Assembly: GCA_900553805.1 (NCBI GenBank)
Contig: USEU01000033.1
Location: forward strand, 1-22,328
Length of the DNA stretch: 22,328 nt
Reading direction: 5' to 3'
Source: an uncultured Eubacteriales bacterium
Lineage (GTDB): Bacteria > Bacillota > Clostridia > Oscillospirales > Oscillospiraceae
The first letter of the stretch is position 1. Each line of letters starts with the position of its first letter. This document shows positions 1 through 6,728 of the stretch, piece after piece. The notes below the pieces were generated by a model that saw nothing but the letters and a program-made list of their open reading frames with translations, had not been told where the DNA came from and made no database searches. The translations under genes were made by a program, and so were the position numbers.

Positions 1-29
1 AGTTTTTCATGACAGTTTAATTCTAACGC

Positions 30-78
30 AAAAAACCACATCAGCCAAGCCCTTTTGGGACGGTCGATGTGGTTTTTT
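30..78 (-). terminator. Rho-independent terminator after the MFS gene
   Basis: A perfect 13-bp inverted repeat (30-42 against 66-78) is flanked by A6 on one side and T6 on the other, so it can end transcription in both directions. On the minus strand it lies about 30 bp past the MFS stop codon at 107, which makes it the natural end of the trxB-like/MFS unit. The 23-nt loop contains a smaller CCC/GGG pairing. Confidence 0.85.
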
Positions 79-106
79 CATGGGCGTATTTTGCAACAGG
101 CCCTTT

Positions 107-1321
107 TTACGTCTCCCGCGTTTTCTGCGTAAATGCCAGCACGATCACCGCACCAAGGAAAGCGCAGACGGTGGCAAACAGGAGCATGGCGGGGACGCCA
201 AGGCTGTCCAGGATGCGGCCGGCGACGATGGCCCCCAGCACATTGCCCAGGGTCATGGTCACGGTGAAGCAGGCTTGGCCCTTCACCGAGTCGCCGGGGG
301 ACATGAGAGAATTGATGTAAAACACCGAACTGACCGTCATCAGGGCAAAGCCCCCCATCTGGCACAGCTGGACGGCGTAAAAGCCCGCCATATCCGCGCA
401 CAGCCAGGTGCCCAACGTTTTCAGCAGGAAGAAGATGCCGGAGACGCGGAACCAGATATCGCACCGCACCTTCCGCTGCATCCAGCCGAAAAGGAACATC
501 ACCGGCAGCTCCATCAGCGAGGCCAGGAACATGGCCGTGCCCATGTGCTGGCTGTCGCCGCCCTTGTACACCACGATCTGATAGGTGAAGCTGTTGAGCA
601 CCGCATGGCTGATGAAGATCAGCACCAACCCCACCAGCACGCAGCAGAACCGGGGATACCGGCGCAGAAAGCCCCCCTGCGGCGCGGACGCCGCCTTTTC
701 CCCCTGCGCCGGGCGGGGGTTGGGATAGTCCGCCACGAACAGGAGCAGCAGCACCAGCCCCGCGACCATGCTCACCGGCACCGCAGGCTCTCCAAAGCGG
801 CGAACGAGCACACCGATCAGGTAGGCCGACACGCCGTAGCCCAGGGAGCCGAAGCCCCGGGCCACGCCGAAATTCATCCGCTCTCCCCCGTTCACCGTGG
901 CAATGCCCATGGAATTGACCAGGGGCGTGGTCATCTGGAGCAGCACCATGCACACGCCGTAGCACACCCCGGCGGCGATCCGATCCCGCCCGGCCAGACA
1001 CATCACCAGGCCGCAGGTCAGATTGACCGCCCCGGTGAGGAACACGATCCATTTCAGCGGGATGCCGCCGGTCCGGTCGGCATAGCTTGCCGCCACCGGC
1101 TGAAGCAGGGCGGACAGCAGCCCCGCCGCCGCGATCAGCAGCCCCACCTGACTGTTGCTGAACCCCGCGTACAGCAGATACACGCTGCAAAAGCCCATGA
1201 TGCCCGCGTAGCCCGTCCAGAAAAAGCCCTGGACGGCGGAATAACCCACGGTCCTGTTTTTGATGATCACAACATCCGCCCCATTTTTTCCCGTGGCGCA
1301 TTGCGCCTTTGGGGCGATCAT
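107..1321 (-). CDS. MFS transporter
   Basis: A 404-residue, very hydrophobic protein with about 12 predicted membrane spans, the usual length and layout of the major facilitator superfamily. The loop after the second span carries an A-[ND]-[RK]-type stretch (ASYADRTGG, near residue 80), a family hallmark. The ATG overlaps the stop of the upstream trxB-like gene as ATGA, so the two are translationally coupled; no separate ribosome site is visible. A GTG about 18 codons downstream, preceded by GGGGCGG, is an alternative start. The substrate cannot be told from sequence. It is separated from the eut genes by terminators, so a link to ethanolamine is not supported. Confidence 0.8.
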   Translation of the reverse strand: MIAPKAQCATGKNGADVVIIKNRTVGYSAVQGFFWTGYAGIMGFCSVYLLYAGFSNSQVGLLIAAAGLLSALLQPVAASYADRTGGIPLKWIVFLTGAVNLTCGLVMCLAGRDRIAAGVCYGVCMVLLQMTTPLVNSMGIATVNGGERMNFGVARGFGSLGYGVSAYLIGVLVRRFGEPAVPVSMVAGLVLLLLFVADYPNPRPAQGEKAASAPQGGFLRRYPRFCCVLVGLVLIFISHAVLNSFTYQIVVYKGGDSQHMGTAMFLASLMELPVMFLFGWMQRKVRCDIWFRVSGIFFLLKTLGTWLCADMAGFYAVQLCQMGGFALMTVSSVFYINSLMSPGDSVKGQACFTVTMTLGNVLGAIVAGRILDSLGVPAMLLFATVCAFLGAVIVLAFTQKTRET

Positions 1322-2241
1322 ACCATATTTTGCAGAAATTTACAAGCCTGAACCGCAGCCAGCGCTCCATCCGCCGCGGCGGTGACGATCTGCCGCAGCG
1401 CCTTGCGCCGCACATCCCCGGCGGCGAACACGCCTGGGATATTGGTCTGCAAACTTTCATCCGTCAGCAGATAGCCGTTTTCATCCATGTCCAGCGCCCC
1501 GGCAAGCAGATCGGAGGCCGGACGGTAGCCGATGAAAATAAACACTCCCGCCCCCTCCGCCGCCACGGCGGAGACGGCCCCGGACTCGGTATCCTCGATC
1601 AGAAGCGTCTCGATGGCCTCCCCGCCCCGAATTTCCCGCAGGGCGCGGTGCAGCTCCACGGAAAGATTGGGTGTTTCCCTCAGCTGCCGGGCGGTGGCGT
1701 CGTCGCACCGCATGGAGCCGCCGCGCACCAGGATATGCACCCTGCTCGCCAGGGCAGCCAGGTGCAGCGCCTCTTCCCCGGCGCTGTTGCCTCCGCCCAC
1801 CACATAGACCTCCCGGCCCCGATAGAAGAAGCCGTCGCAGCTGGCGCAGTAGCTGACGCCCCGGCCCCGGAAGCGCTCCTCCCCCGGAATGCCCAGCCGT
1901 CGCGGCTCCGCCCCGGTGGCCAGGATCATGGCGGGGGCGATAAAATCGCCCGCCGCCGTCTCCACCCGCTTTTCCGCGGGGTCCACCCGGCGCACATCGG
2001 TGCAGATCAATTCTGCTCCGGCGTCACAGGCCTGTTGGCGCAGGCGCTGCATCAGGCTCGCCCCGTCGATGCCCGGCAGGCCGGGGTAATTGTCGATCCG
2101 CCCCGGCAGCGCCGCCTGCCCGCCGGGCACCCCCCGCTCCAAGATCACCGTCCGCTTCCCCGCCCGGGCGGCATACAGCCCCGCCGTCAGCCCGGCGCAC
2201 CCCGCACCCAGGATCAGAATATCCGCATTCCGCTCTTCCAT
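1318..2241 (-). CDS. Thioredoxin reductase-like FAD/NAD(P)H disulfide oxidoreductase
   Basis: A 307-residue flavoprotein of the TrxB family, which transfers electrons from NAD(P)H through FAD to a redox-active disulfide and on to thioredoxin or a similar partner. Visible motifs: the FAD dinucleotide fold GAGCAG (residues 12-17), the redox pair CASC at Cys132/Cys135 (most TrxB have CATC), the NAD(P)H-binding GGGNSA (149-154), and the C-terminal FAD motif GVFAAGDVR. The ATG at 2241 is chosen because AAGGAGG lies 8 nt upstream; the open frame continues upstream only through repeat DNA. The stop overlaps the start of the MFS gene. Length fits TrxB, but the partner is unknown and it may be a paralogue of the housekeeping enzyme, so no symbol is given. 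Confidence 0.85.
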   Translation of the reverse strand: MEERNADILILGAGCAGLTAGLYAARAGKRTVILERGVPGGQAALPGRIDNYPGLPGIDGASLMQRLRQQACDAGAELICTDVRRVDPAEKRVETAAGDFIAPAMILATGAEPRRLGIPGEERFRGRGVSYCASCDGFFYRGREVYVVGGGNSAGEEALHLAALASRVHILVRGGSMRCDDATARQLRETPNLSVELHRALREIRGGEAIETLLIEDTESGAVSAVAAEGAGVFIFIGYRPASDLLAGALDMDENGYLLTDESLQTNIPGVFAAGDVRRKALRQIVTAAADGALAAVQACKFLQNMV

Positions 2242-2263
2242 TCCAAACGCCTCCTTTTCACTT

Positions 2264-2425
2264 GGCTCCCCGGTGGGGGAGCTGGCAGCCCGCAAGGGCT
2301 GACTGAGGGGGTGTTGTTCGTTGGATGGTAACAACTCAAAATCACCACCGGCACCCCCTTTGCCGCTATTGCGGCACTTCCCCCAAAGGGGGCAGCAAGA
2401 AGATGCTCCCCCTCTTTGGCCGCAC
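2264..2425. repeat. Interspersed GC-rich palindromic repeat element
   Basis: A non-coding stretch made of consecutive hairpins: CTCCCC/GGGGAG (2266-2281), CAGCCC-GCAA-GGGCTG (2286-2301), GCCGC-TATT-GCGGC (about 2362-2375), and pairings between GGGGGTG near 2306 and CACCCCC near 2353. This matches my memory of short mosaic repeats scattered between genes in Oscillospiraceae genomes. That it is multi-copy cannot be shown from one window. It separates the eut terminator from the trxB-like gene and carries no promoter I can identify for that gene. Confidence 0.5.
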
Positions 2426-2465
2426 CGCCTTTTCCGTAGCTTTTCCCGGCGAAGCCCCTTCATGC

Positions 2466-2504
2466 AAAAAATTGAGCGCCCCGCTGAAAATCAGCGGGGC
2501 GCTC
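2466..2504 (-). terminator. Strong terminator downstream of eutH, in repeat unit A
   Basis: A 14-bp perfect stem (2474-2487 with 2491-2504) has an AAA loop. On the minus strand it is followed by AATTTTTT. It is the second and stronger of two hairpins past eutH and should insulate the trxB-like gene from the eut operon. Confidence 0.8.
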
Positions 2505-2644
2505 GGTGCAAATGGGGTTAGAAAGAAGAGAGGTAGAAAAGAGGGATCTGCGGACCGAAAGGTGCGGCTCACGGCTTCCGCAACCTTCCTGATGATAGAA
2601 TAACCCGTGGATTTGAACGACGCATCACAGAATTGAAAACAAAT
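2474..2644. repeat. Duplicated intergenic unit, copy A
   Basis: First copy of a roughly 170-bp unit found twice between eutH and the trxB-like gene. It starts with a CCCCGCTG/CAGCGGGG hairpin. A 32-nt block (2514-2545) is identical to copy B, as is a 24-nt block (2564-2587), and a diverged tail ends in TTGAAAACAAA. The two copies lie 282 bp apart. No convincing reading frame is conserved between them. The function is not recognised; it could be a paired terminator element, a small RNA or a mobile repeat. Confidence 0.75.
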
Positions 2645-2754
2645 CATAAACACGGATTTCCCCTGCAATTGTTTCCTCCGCCCCCCGTCCCCTACGAGAG
2701 GCCGGAGGCGTGTTCCATTCAACCGGGCCTGGAAATAAACTGACCTGGAACGAC

Positions 2755-2787
2755 GAAATCCCCGCTGCGGTGTGCAGCGGGGATTTC
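2755..2787 (-). terminator. Terminator-like hairpin in repeat unit B
   Basis: A 13-bp perfect stem (2755-2767 with 2775-2787) has a 7-nt loop and AAA/TTT at the ends of the arms. The core arms CCCCGCTG/CAGCGGGG are the same as in copy A. It is the first hairpin met by minus-strand transcripts leaving eutH. The T-run is short (ATTTC), so termination may be partial. Confidence 0.55.
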
Positions 2788-2928
2788 TTGCAAAAGGGGT
2801 TAGAAAGAAGAGAGGTAGAAAAGAGGGGTCTACGGATCGAAAGGGAGCGGCTCACGGCTTCCGCAACCTTTCATGGTTTTAGGATACCGCCTGGTTTTGA
2901 ACGCCCAATAACAGATTTGAAAACAAAA
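2755..2928. repeat. Duplicated intergenic unit, copy B
   Basis: Second copy of the unit described for 2474-2644. Identical blocks are at 2796-2827 (32 nt) and 2847-2870 (24 nt), and the tail ending in TTGAAAACAAA is diverged. It abuts the eutH stop codon at 2939. On the minus strand a 13-codon frame starts at an ATG inside the unit, but copy A lacks that ATG, so I do not call it a gene. Confidence 0.75.
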
Positions 2929-2938
2929 TGCGGACAAA

Positions 2939-4033
2939 TTATGAACGTTTCGTTGAATCTCCCTCTTTTGCCGTGAGCAGCAGGGCCACCAGCACGGCGC
3001 TGACGCCGCCGGAGAGCTTGCCCAGGATCACGGCGGGCAGCAGCTCCGGGGCAAAGCCTGCGGTGAAGCCCAGGTGGTCGCCAAAGACGAAGGCGGCGGA
3101 GACGGCAAAGGCGATATTCACCACCTTGCCCCTGGGATTCATATCCTTTACCATGCCGAAGGTGGCAATGGAATTGGCCAGGCTGGCGATCAGCCCCGCC
3201 GCGGCCGCGTCATTGATGCCCAGATATTTCCCCGCGGCAAGCAGGGGCTTCCGCAGCAGCCGGGTCAGGATGGCCACCAGCGGAAAAGCGCCCGCCAGGA
3301 CAATGGCAATGCTGCCCACGGTCTGAAATCCGTCGGCGATGGGGGCCATGCCGGGGATGATGGTCCATCCCGTCAGCGACTGCGCAATGGCCGCCGCCAG
3401 CCCCGCGGTGCTCACCGCCACCACGCCCTTGCCGAAAAGCTCGAAGCCCCTGACCATGGCCTTTTCCGCCCGCCACAGGCCCAAGGCGATCAGCGCCGCC
3501 AGGATTACAATGGGGATCAGATTCTGGGCTACCATGGCCAGGGGGAATCCGGCCACCAGGCCGCCCACCAGCACCCCCACCGGGATGGTGATGATGCCGC
3601 AGAGGATGCCCTTGGCCATGGCGGGACGGTCGCCCTCGTCCAATATTCCCATGGCCACGGGGATGGTGAACACCACCGTGGCCCCCAGCATGGAGCCGGT
3701 GATGACGCCGCCCAGGGCCGCCGCGTCGGCGTTCTGGGTCAGCTCCCGGGCCAGCGCGCCGCCGCCCATGTCGCAGGCCAGGATGGACCCGGCAAACATG
3801 GCCGCGTCCGCCCCCAGCAGCCGGAACACCGGCACCACCACCGGGCGCAGCACCGCCGCCAGCACCGGGGCCAGACACACGATGCCCACCATGGCCAGGG
3901 CCAGGGAGCCCATGGTCAGGATGCCGCTTTCAAATTCCCTGCCGATGCCGAAGCGCCCGCCGAAGATGCGGTCCAGCGCCCCCAGCACGGCAAACAGCGC
4001 CATCAGGGCGATCAGCAGCTGGTCAGCAGACAT
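2939..4033 (-). CDS. eutH: Ethanolamine permease EutH
   Basis: A 364-residue polytopic membrane protein with about ten hydrophobic spans, matching EutH in length and character. EutH brings ethanolamine across the cytoplasmic membrane, which matters when protonated ethanolamine is scarce at low pH. Recognisable stretches are the N-terminal ALDRIFGGRFGIGREFE region, the DMGGGALA segment near residue 90, and the C-terminal FGDHLGFTAGF. The ATG lies 3 bp past the eutN stop, with GGAGGG spaced 7 nt upstream. It is the last gene of the eut operon and is followed by two terminator hairpins. Confidence 0.93.
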   Translation of the reverse strand: MSADQLLIALMALFAVLGALDRIFGGRFGIGREFESGILTMGSLALAMVGIVCLAPVLAAVLRPVVVPVFRLLGADAAMFAGSILACDMGGGALARELTQNADAAALGGVITGSMLGATVVFTIPVAMGILDEGDRPAMAKGILCGIITIPVGVLVGGLVAGFPLAMVAQNLIPIVILAALIALGLWRAEKAMVRGFELFGKGVVAVSTAGLAAAIAQSLTGWTIIPGMAPIADGFQTVGSIAIVLAGAFPLVAILTRLLRKPLLAAGKYLGINDAAAAGLIASLANSIATFGMVKDMNPRGKVVNIAFAVSAAFVFGDHLGFTAGFAPELLPAVILGKLSGGVSAVLVALLLTAKEGDSTKRS

Positions 4034-4036
4034 GGC

Positions 4037-4285
4037 CTATCCCTCCGAATGCTTTTTCCCGTCGTCCACAATGGCCACCACCGCCGCGTCCACCGGGGCG
4101 TCCATGCAATAGCGGGAGGCCACGGTGCCGGTGGCCAGCAGCACCCGGTCGCCGGGGCCTGCGCCCACCTGGTCGGCGGCCACCAGCTCCTCGTCCCCGG
4201 CGCGCACCACCAGGAAGGTCTGGCCCTGAAGGCACTGGGCCTTTCGGGTGGCCCAAATGGAACCTACAACATTACCGATTTTCAA
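4037..4285 (-). CDS. eutN: Microcompartment vertex protein EutN (CcmL/EutN/PduN family)
   Basis: An 82-residue protein of the pentameric vertex family that caps the corners of the icosahedral shell. The family signature is clear: an N-terminal MKIGNVVGSIWATRK strand, LVVRA in the middle, GAGPGDRVLLATG, and a C-terminal DAAVVAIVD strand. Translation appears to begin at TTG (4285), overlapping the previous stop as TTGA and preceded by GGAGGG at good spacing; no in-frame ATG fits. In pdu loci the corresponding protein (PduN) follows PduM, as the order here suggests. Confidence 0.92.
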   Translation of the reverse strand: MKIGNVVGSIWATRKAQCLQGQTFLVVRAGDEELVAADQVGAGPGDRVLLATGTVASRYCMDAPVDAAVVAIVDDGKKHSEG

Positions 4286-4680
4286 TCGTTTCCCTCCAAT
4301 ATTTCCTTTGCCAGGGGGGTGAGCACCGCGTCGTAGCCGGGCTGCTGGCCCCGCTGGCGCATGAGCTTCGCCTCCTGGGCTGTGATCAGCCGCCTGCGGC
4401 CGCCGTCGGTGAAGAGCACGCCCCAGTTTTTCAGCTCCCGCTGGGCGGAGGACAGGCTCCCGGCCAGCGGACGGCTGCGGGGCGATTCCGGCAGGCCCGG
4501 CGTGTACAGCAGCACCTGCTTGCCCTGGGCCAGGGCCTCCAGCACTCGCTCATCCCGGAAGCGCAGCAACTGACCCAGGGTAAGCGAGCCGATGACCACC
4601 GCGTCGTAGGGCGGCTCCGCCGTATAAGAAAAGCCCAGATCGCTCCCCGGCTCCCGGCCGATCAGCAGCGCCCGGCTCAT
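4282..4680 (-). CDS. Probable PduM-like microcompartment assembly protein
   Basis: A 132-residue soluble protein without a firmly recognised domain. It resembles what I recall of PduM in a central pattern: a hydrophobic strand leading into LTLGQLL (residues 33-39), then an AL..G..V.L segment near 49-58, and an FTDGGRR strand-turn near 90-96. It sits between pduL and eutN, the same place PduM holds in pduL-pduM-pduN. PduM is a structural component needed for proper propanediol microcompartments; its exact job is unclear. The ATG overlaps the pduL stop as ATGA and the stop overlaps the eutN TTG. The assignment is inference from position and weak similarity; otherwise it is a conserved-type eut-locus protein of unknown function. 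Confidence 0.55.
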   Translation of the reverse strand: MSRALLIGREPGSDLGFSYTAEPPYDAVVIGSLTLGQLLRFRDERVLEALAQGKQVLLYTPGLPESPRSRPLAGSLSSAQRELKNWGVLFTDGGRRRLITAQEAKLMRQRGQQPGYDAVLTPLAKEILEGND

Positions 4681-5276
4681 TGGACGATCCTTCCCAGGTC
4701 GCCCTTGCGGAAGCCGCAGGCGTTGGCCTCGTCATAGTCCAGGTGGGCATAGGGCGCGAACTTGTCGCTGACGCGGATGGACACATCCTCAAAAATCACC
4801 GGGCGCTCCGTCAGGGTCCTGAGCTTGACGCTCTGCCCGTGCTTCACGCCGAAGCGGCGGGCCGCCTGCGACGTCAGGTGGATGTGCCGCTTGGCGGCGA
4901 TCACGCCCCGCAGCAGCCGCACCCGGCCCCGCTCCCCCACCAGCTCCGCGCCGGGGGTATTCTGAATGTCCCCGGATAGGCGGACGGGGGCGTCAATGCC
5001 CAAGGCTCTGGCGTCGGTCAGGGAAATTTCCACCTGGCCCTCGCCGCGTTCCGGCCCCAGAACGGCTACGTCCCGGAATTCCCCCTTGGGGCCGATCACC
5101 GTCACCCGCTCCTGGGCCAGGAACTGCCCCGGCTGGGAAAGGGGACGCTTGGGGGTGAGCAAATGGCCGAACAGCGCCATGGATTGCTCCTTGGTCACGT
5201 GGACATGGCGGCCGGATGCCTCCAGCTCCACAAAGAGGCTGTCCGCCACCGCCTGGATCAGATTCTCCAACTCCAT
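4677..5276 (-). CDS. pduL: Phosphate acyltransferase PduL
   Basis: A 199-residue phosphotransacetylase of the PduL type, converting acetyl-CoA and phosphate to acetyl phosphate and CoA. This recycles CoA inside the shell and yields a precursor of ATP. Both family repeats are visible: SGRHVHVT (21-28, His24/His26) with PGQF (49-52), and KRHIHLT (129-135) with HLDYDEANACGF (178-189); the histidines are the zinc ligands of the family. It replaces the unrelated EutD found in enterobacterial eut operons. A short hydrophobic N-terminal helix (ENLIQAVADSLFVEL) could help target it to the lumen. The ATG is 4 bp from the eutE stop, preceded by GGGGTGAG. Confidence 0.92.
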   Translation of the reverse strand: MELENLIQAVADSLFVELEASGRHVHVTKEQSMALFGHLLTPKRPLSQPGQFLAQERVTVIGPKGEFRDVAVLGPERGEGQVEISLTDARALGIDAPVRLSGDIQNTPGAELVGERGRVRLLRGVIAAKRHIHLTSQAARRFGVKHGQSVKLRTLTERPVIFEDVSIRVSDKFAPYAHLDYDEANACGFRKGDLGRIVQ

Positions 5277-5280
5277 ACGC

Positions 5281-6714
5281 TCACCCCAGCCGCTCCAGAA
5301 TTCTCTTTGCCAGCTGCTCCACCAGCGCCGCGTCCACCTCGCTGACGGGAGCGCCGGAGCGCTCCTCCTCAATGCCCCAGGCCACCCGGCGGATGTTGAT
5401 TAAATCCAGGGGCGACACATTGTTTGAGGAGCTGCTGCCCCCCACTGCGCCGCAGCCCAGGGTCAGGGCCGGGAAGAGATTAGTGGCCGCGCCGATGCCC
5501 CCCAGGGCCGCTGGGGCATTGACCAGGAACCGGGAGACGGGGATCTTCAGCGCAAAGCGGCGGATTACCGTCTCGTCCTGGGCGTGGATGACAAAGGTGT
5601 GGCCGCTGCCCTCGTGGCGCAGCACCTCCACTGCCTTATCCAGCACGGCGTCCTCGCTGTCCATGACGAAGAAAGCCAGCACCGGGCAGAGCTTTTCCAT
5701 GGAGTAGGGCCGGGTCGGCCCCGCCTGCTGCTCCCGCGCCACCAGGATCCGGGTACCCGGCGGCACCTCGAAGCCCGCCAGCTTGGACAGGGCCAGGGCG
5801 GATTTGCCCACGATGTCCGGGTTCAGTCCGCCGGTGGGGCGGAACAGGAGCCGCGCCAGCTTCCTCGCCTCCTGCTCCGGCATGAAATAAAAGCCCTGGC
5901 GCTGGGCCTCGGCCCGGACGGCCTCCTCCATGCTCTTTTCCACGATGATGCTCTGCTCCGAGGCGCAGACCGTGCCGTTGTCAAAGGTCTTGGAGGCCGC
6001 AATGCAGGCAATGGCCGCCGGTACGTCCGCCGAGCGGTGGATATAGGCCGGGCCGTTGCCCGCGCCCACGCCGATGGCGGGCTTGCCGGAGGAATAGGCG
6101 GCTCTGACCATGCCGGGGCCGCCGGTGGCCAGGATCAGCCGCACCTCCGGCGCGCTCATCAGCTCCTGGCACCCGGCCAGAGCCGGAATGGTCAGGCAGC
6201 TGACGGCCCCCTTGGGCGCGCCCGCCGCCTCCGCCGCCCGGGCCACCAGCTCCGCCGCATGGCGGGTGCAGGAGACGGCCTTGGGGTGGGGCGAAAAGAT
6301 GATGGCGCAGCCTGCCTTCAGGGCGATGATGGCCTTGTAGCATACGGTGGAGGTGGGATTGGTGCTGGGCACAACGGCGGCGATCACCCCCACGGGAACG
6401 CCGATCTCCCACAGCCGCTTCTGGGCGTCCCTGGTCAGAACGCCCACGGTTTTCATGTCTTTTACGGCGGAAAGCACCTTTTCCGAGGCAAAGCGGTTCT
6501 TGGCAGTCTTATCCCGGATGTTGCCGAAGCCGGTTTCCTGCACTGCCTCCTCCGCCAGGGTCACCGCCTCCCCGGAGAAGGCGGCGGCCACGGCCTCTAC
6601 GATGCGGTCCAGCTGCTCCTGGGAAAATTCGCACAGCCGGTTCTGGGCCTGCTCCGCCTGCCGCGCCAGCTCCCGTGCCTGCTGGCGGGCGGCCAAATCC
6701 TTATCAAAATCCAT
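5281..6714 (-). CDS. eutE: CoA-acylating acetaldehyde dehydrogenase EutE
   Basis: A 477-residue aldehyde dehydrogenase that oxidises acetaldehyde with NAD and CoA to acetyl-CoA. The catalytic cysteine is Cys250 in FDNGTVCASEQ; PSTNP (116-120) and FSPHP (140-144) are typical of the EutE/PduP/AdhE group. Length fits EutE, but the N-terminus lacks the usual separate targeting helix and linker. Instead, after a linker-like segment (EEERSGAPVSE), the last 18 residues (VDAALVEQLAKRILERLG) form an amphipathic helix resembling an encapsulation peptide. The ATG at 6714 is preceded by GGGGGG at normal spacing, 14 bp past the eutB stop. Confidence 0.93.
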   Translation of the reverse strand: MDFDKDLAARQQARELARQAEQAQNRLCEFSQEQLDRIVEAVAAAFSGEAVTLAEEAVQETGFGNIRDKTAKNRFASEKVLSAVKDMKTVGVLTRDAQKRLWEIGVPVGVIAAVVPSTNPTSTVCYKAIIALKAGCAIIFSPHPKAVSCTRHAAELVARAAEAAGAPKGAVSCLTIPALAGCQELMSAPEVRLILATGGPGMVRAAYSSGKPAIGVGAGNGPAYIHRSADVPAAIACIAASKTFDNGTVCASEQSIIVEKSMEEAVRAEAQRQGFYFMPEQEARKLARLLFRPTGGLNPDIVGKSALALSKLAGFEVPPGTRILVAREQQAGPTRPYSMEKLCPVLAFFVMDSEDAVLDKAVEVLRHEGSGHTFVIHAQDETVIRRFALKIPVSRFLVNAPAALGGIGAATNLFPALTLGCGAVGGSSSSNNVSPLDLINIRRVAWGIEEERSGAPVSEVDAALVEQLAKRILERLG

Positions 6715-6728
6715 GGTATCCCCCCGTT

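Noticed and set aside
2590..2625. tRNA fragment (GTTCAAATCC T-loop-like sequence on the minus strand)
   Set aside because: No anticodon arm, D arm or acceptor pairing could be built around it, and copy B has a changed version.
3074..4336. Long plus-strand open frame opposite eutH, eutN and the PduM-like gene
   Set aside because: Low-complexity His/Gly/Gln-rich translation typical of the antisense of a GC-rich gene. Similar frames opposite the MFS gene (80-1351), eutE (5584-6885), eutB/eutT (6990-9277), eutA/eutC (9792-12328), MATE (16324-17880) and fhs (21026-22255, minus) were rejected for the same reason.
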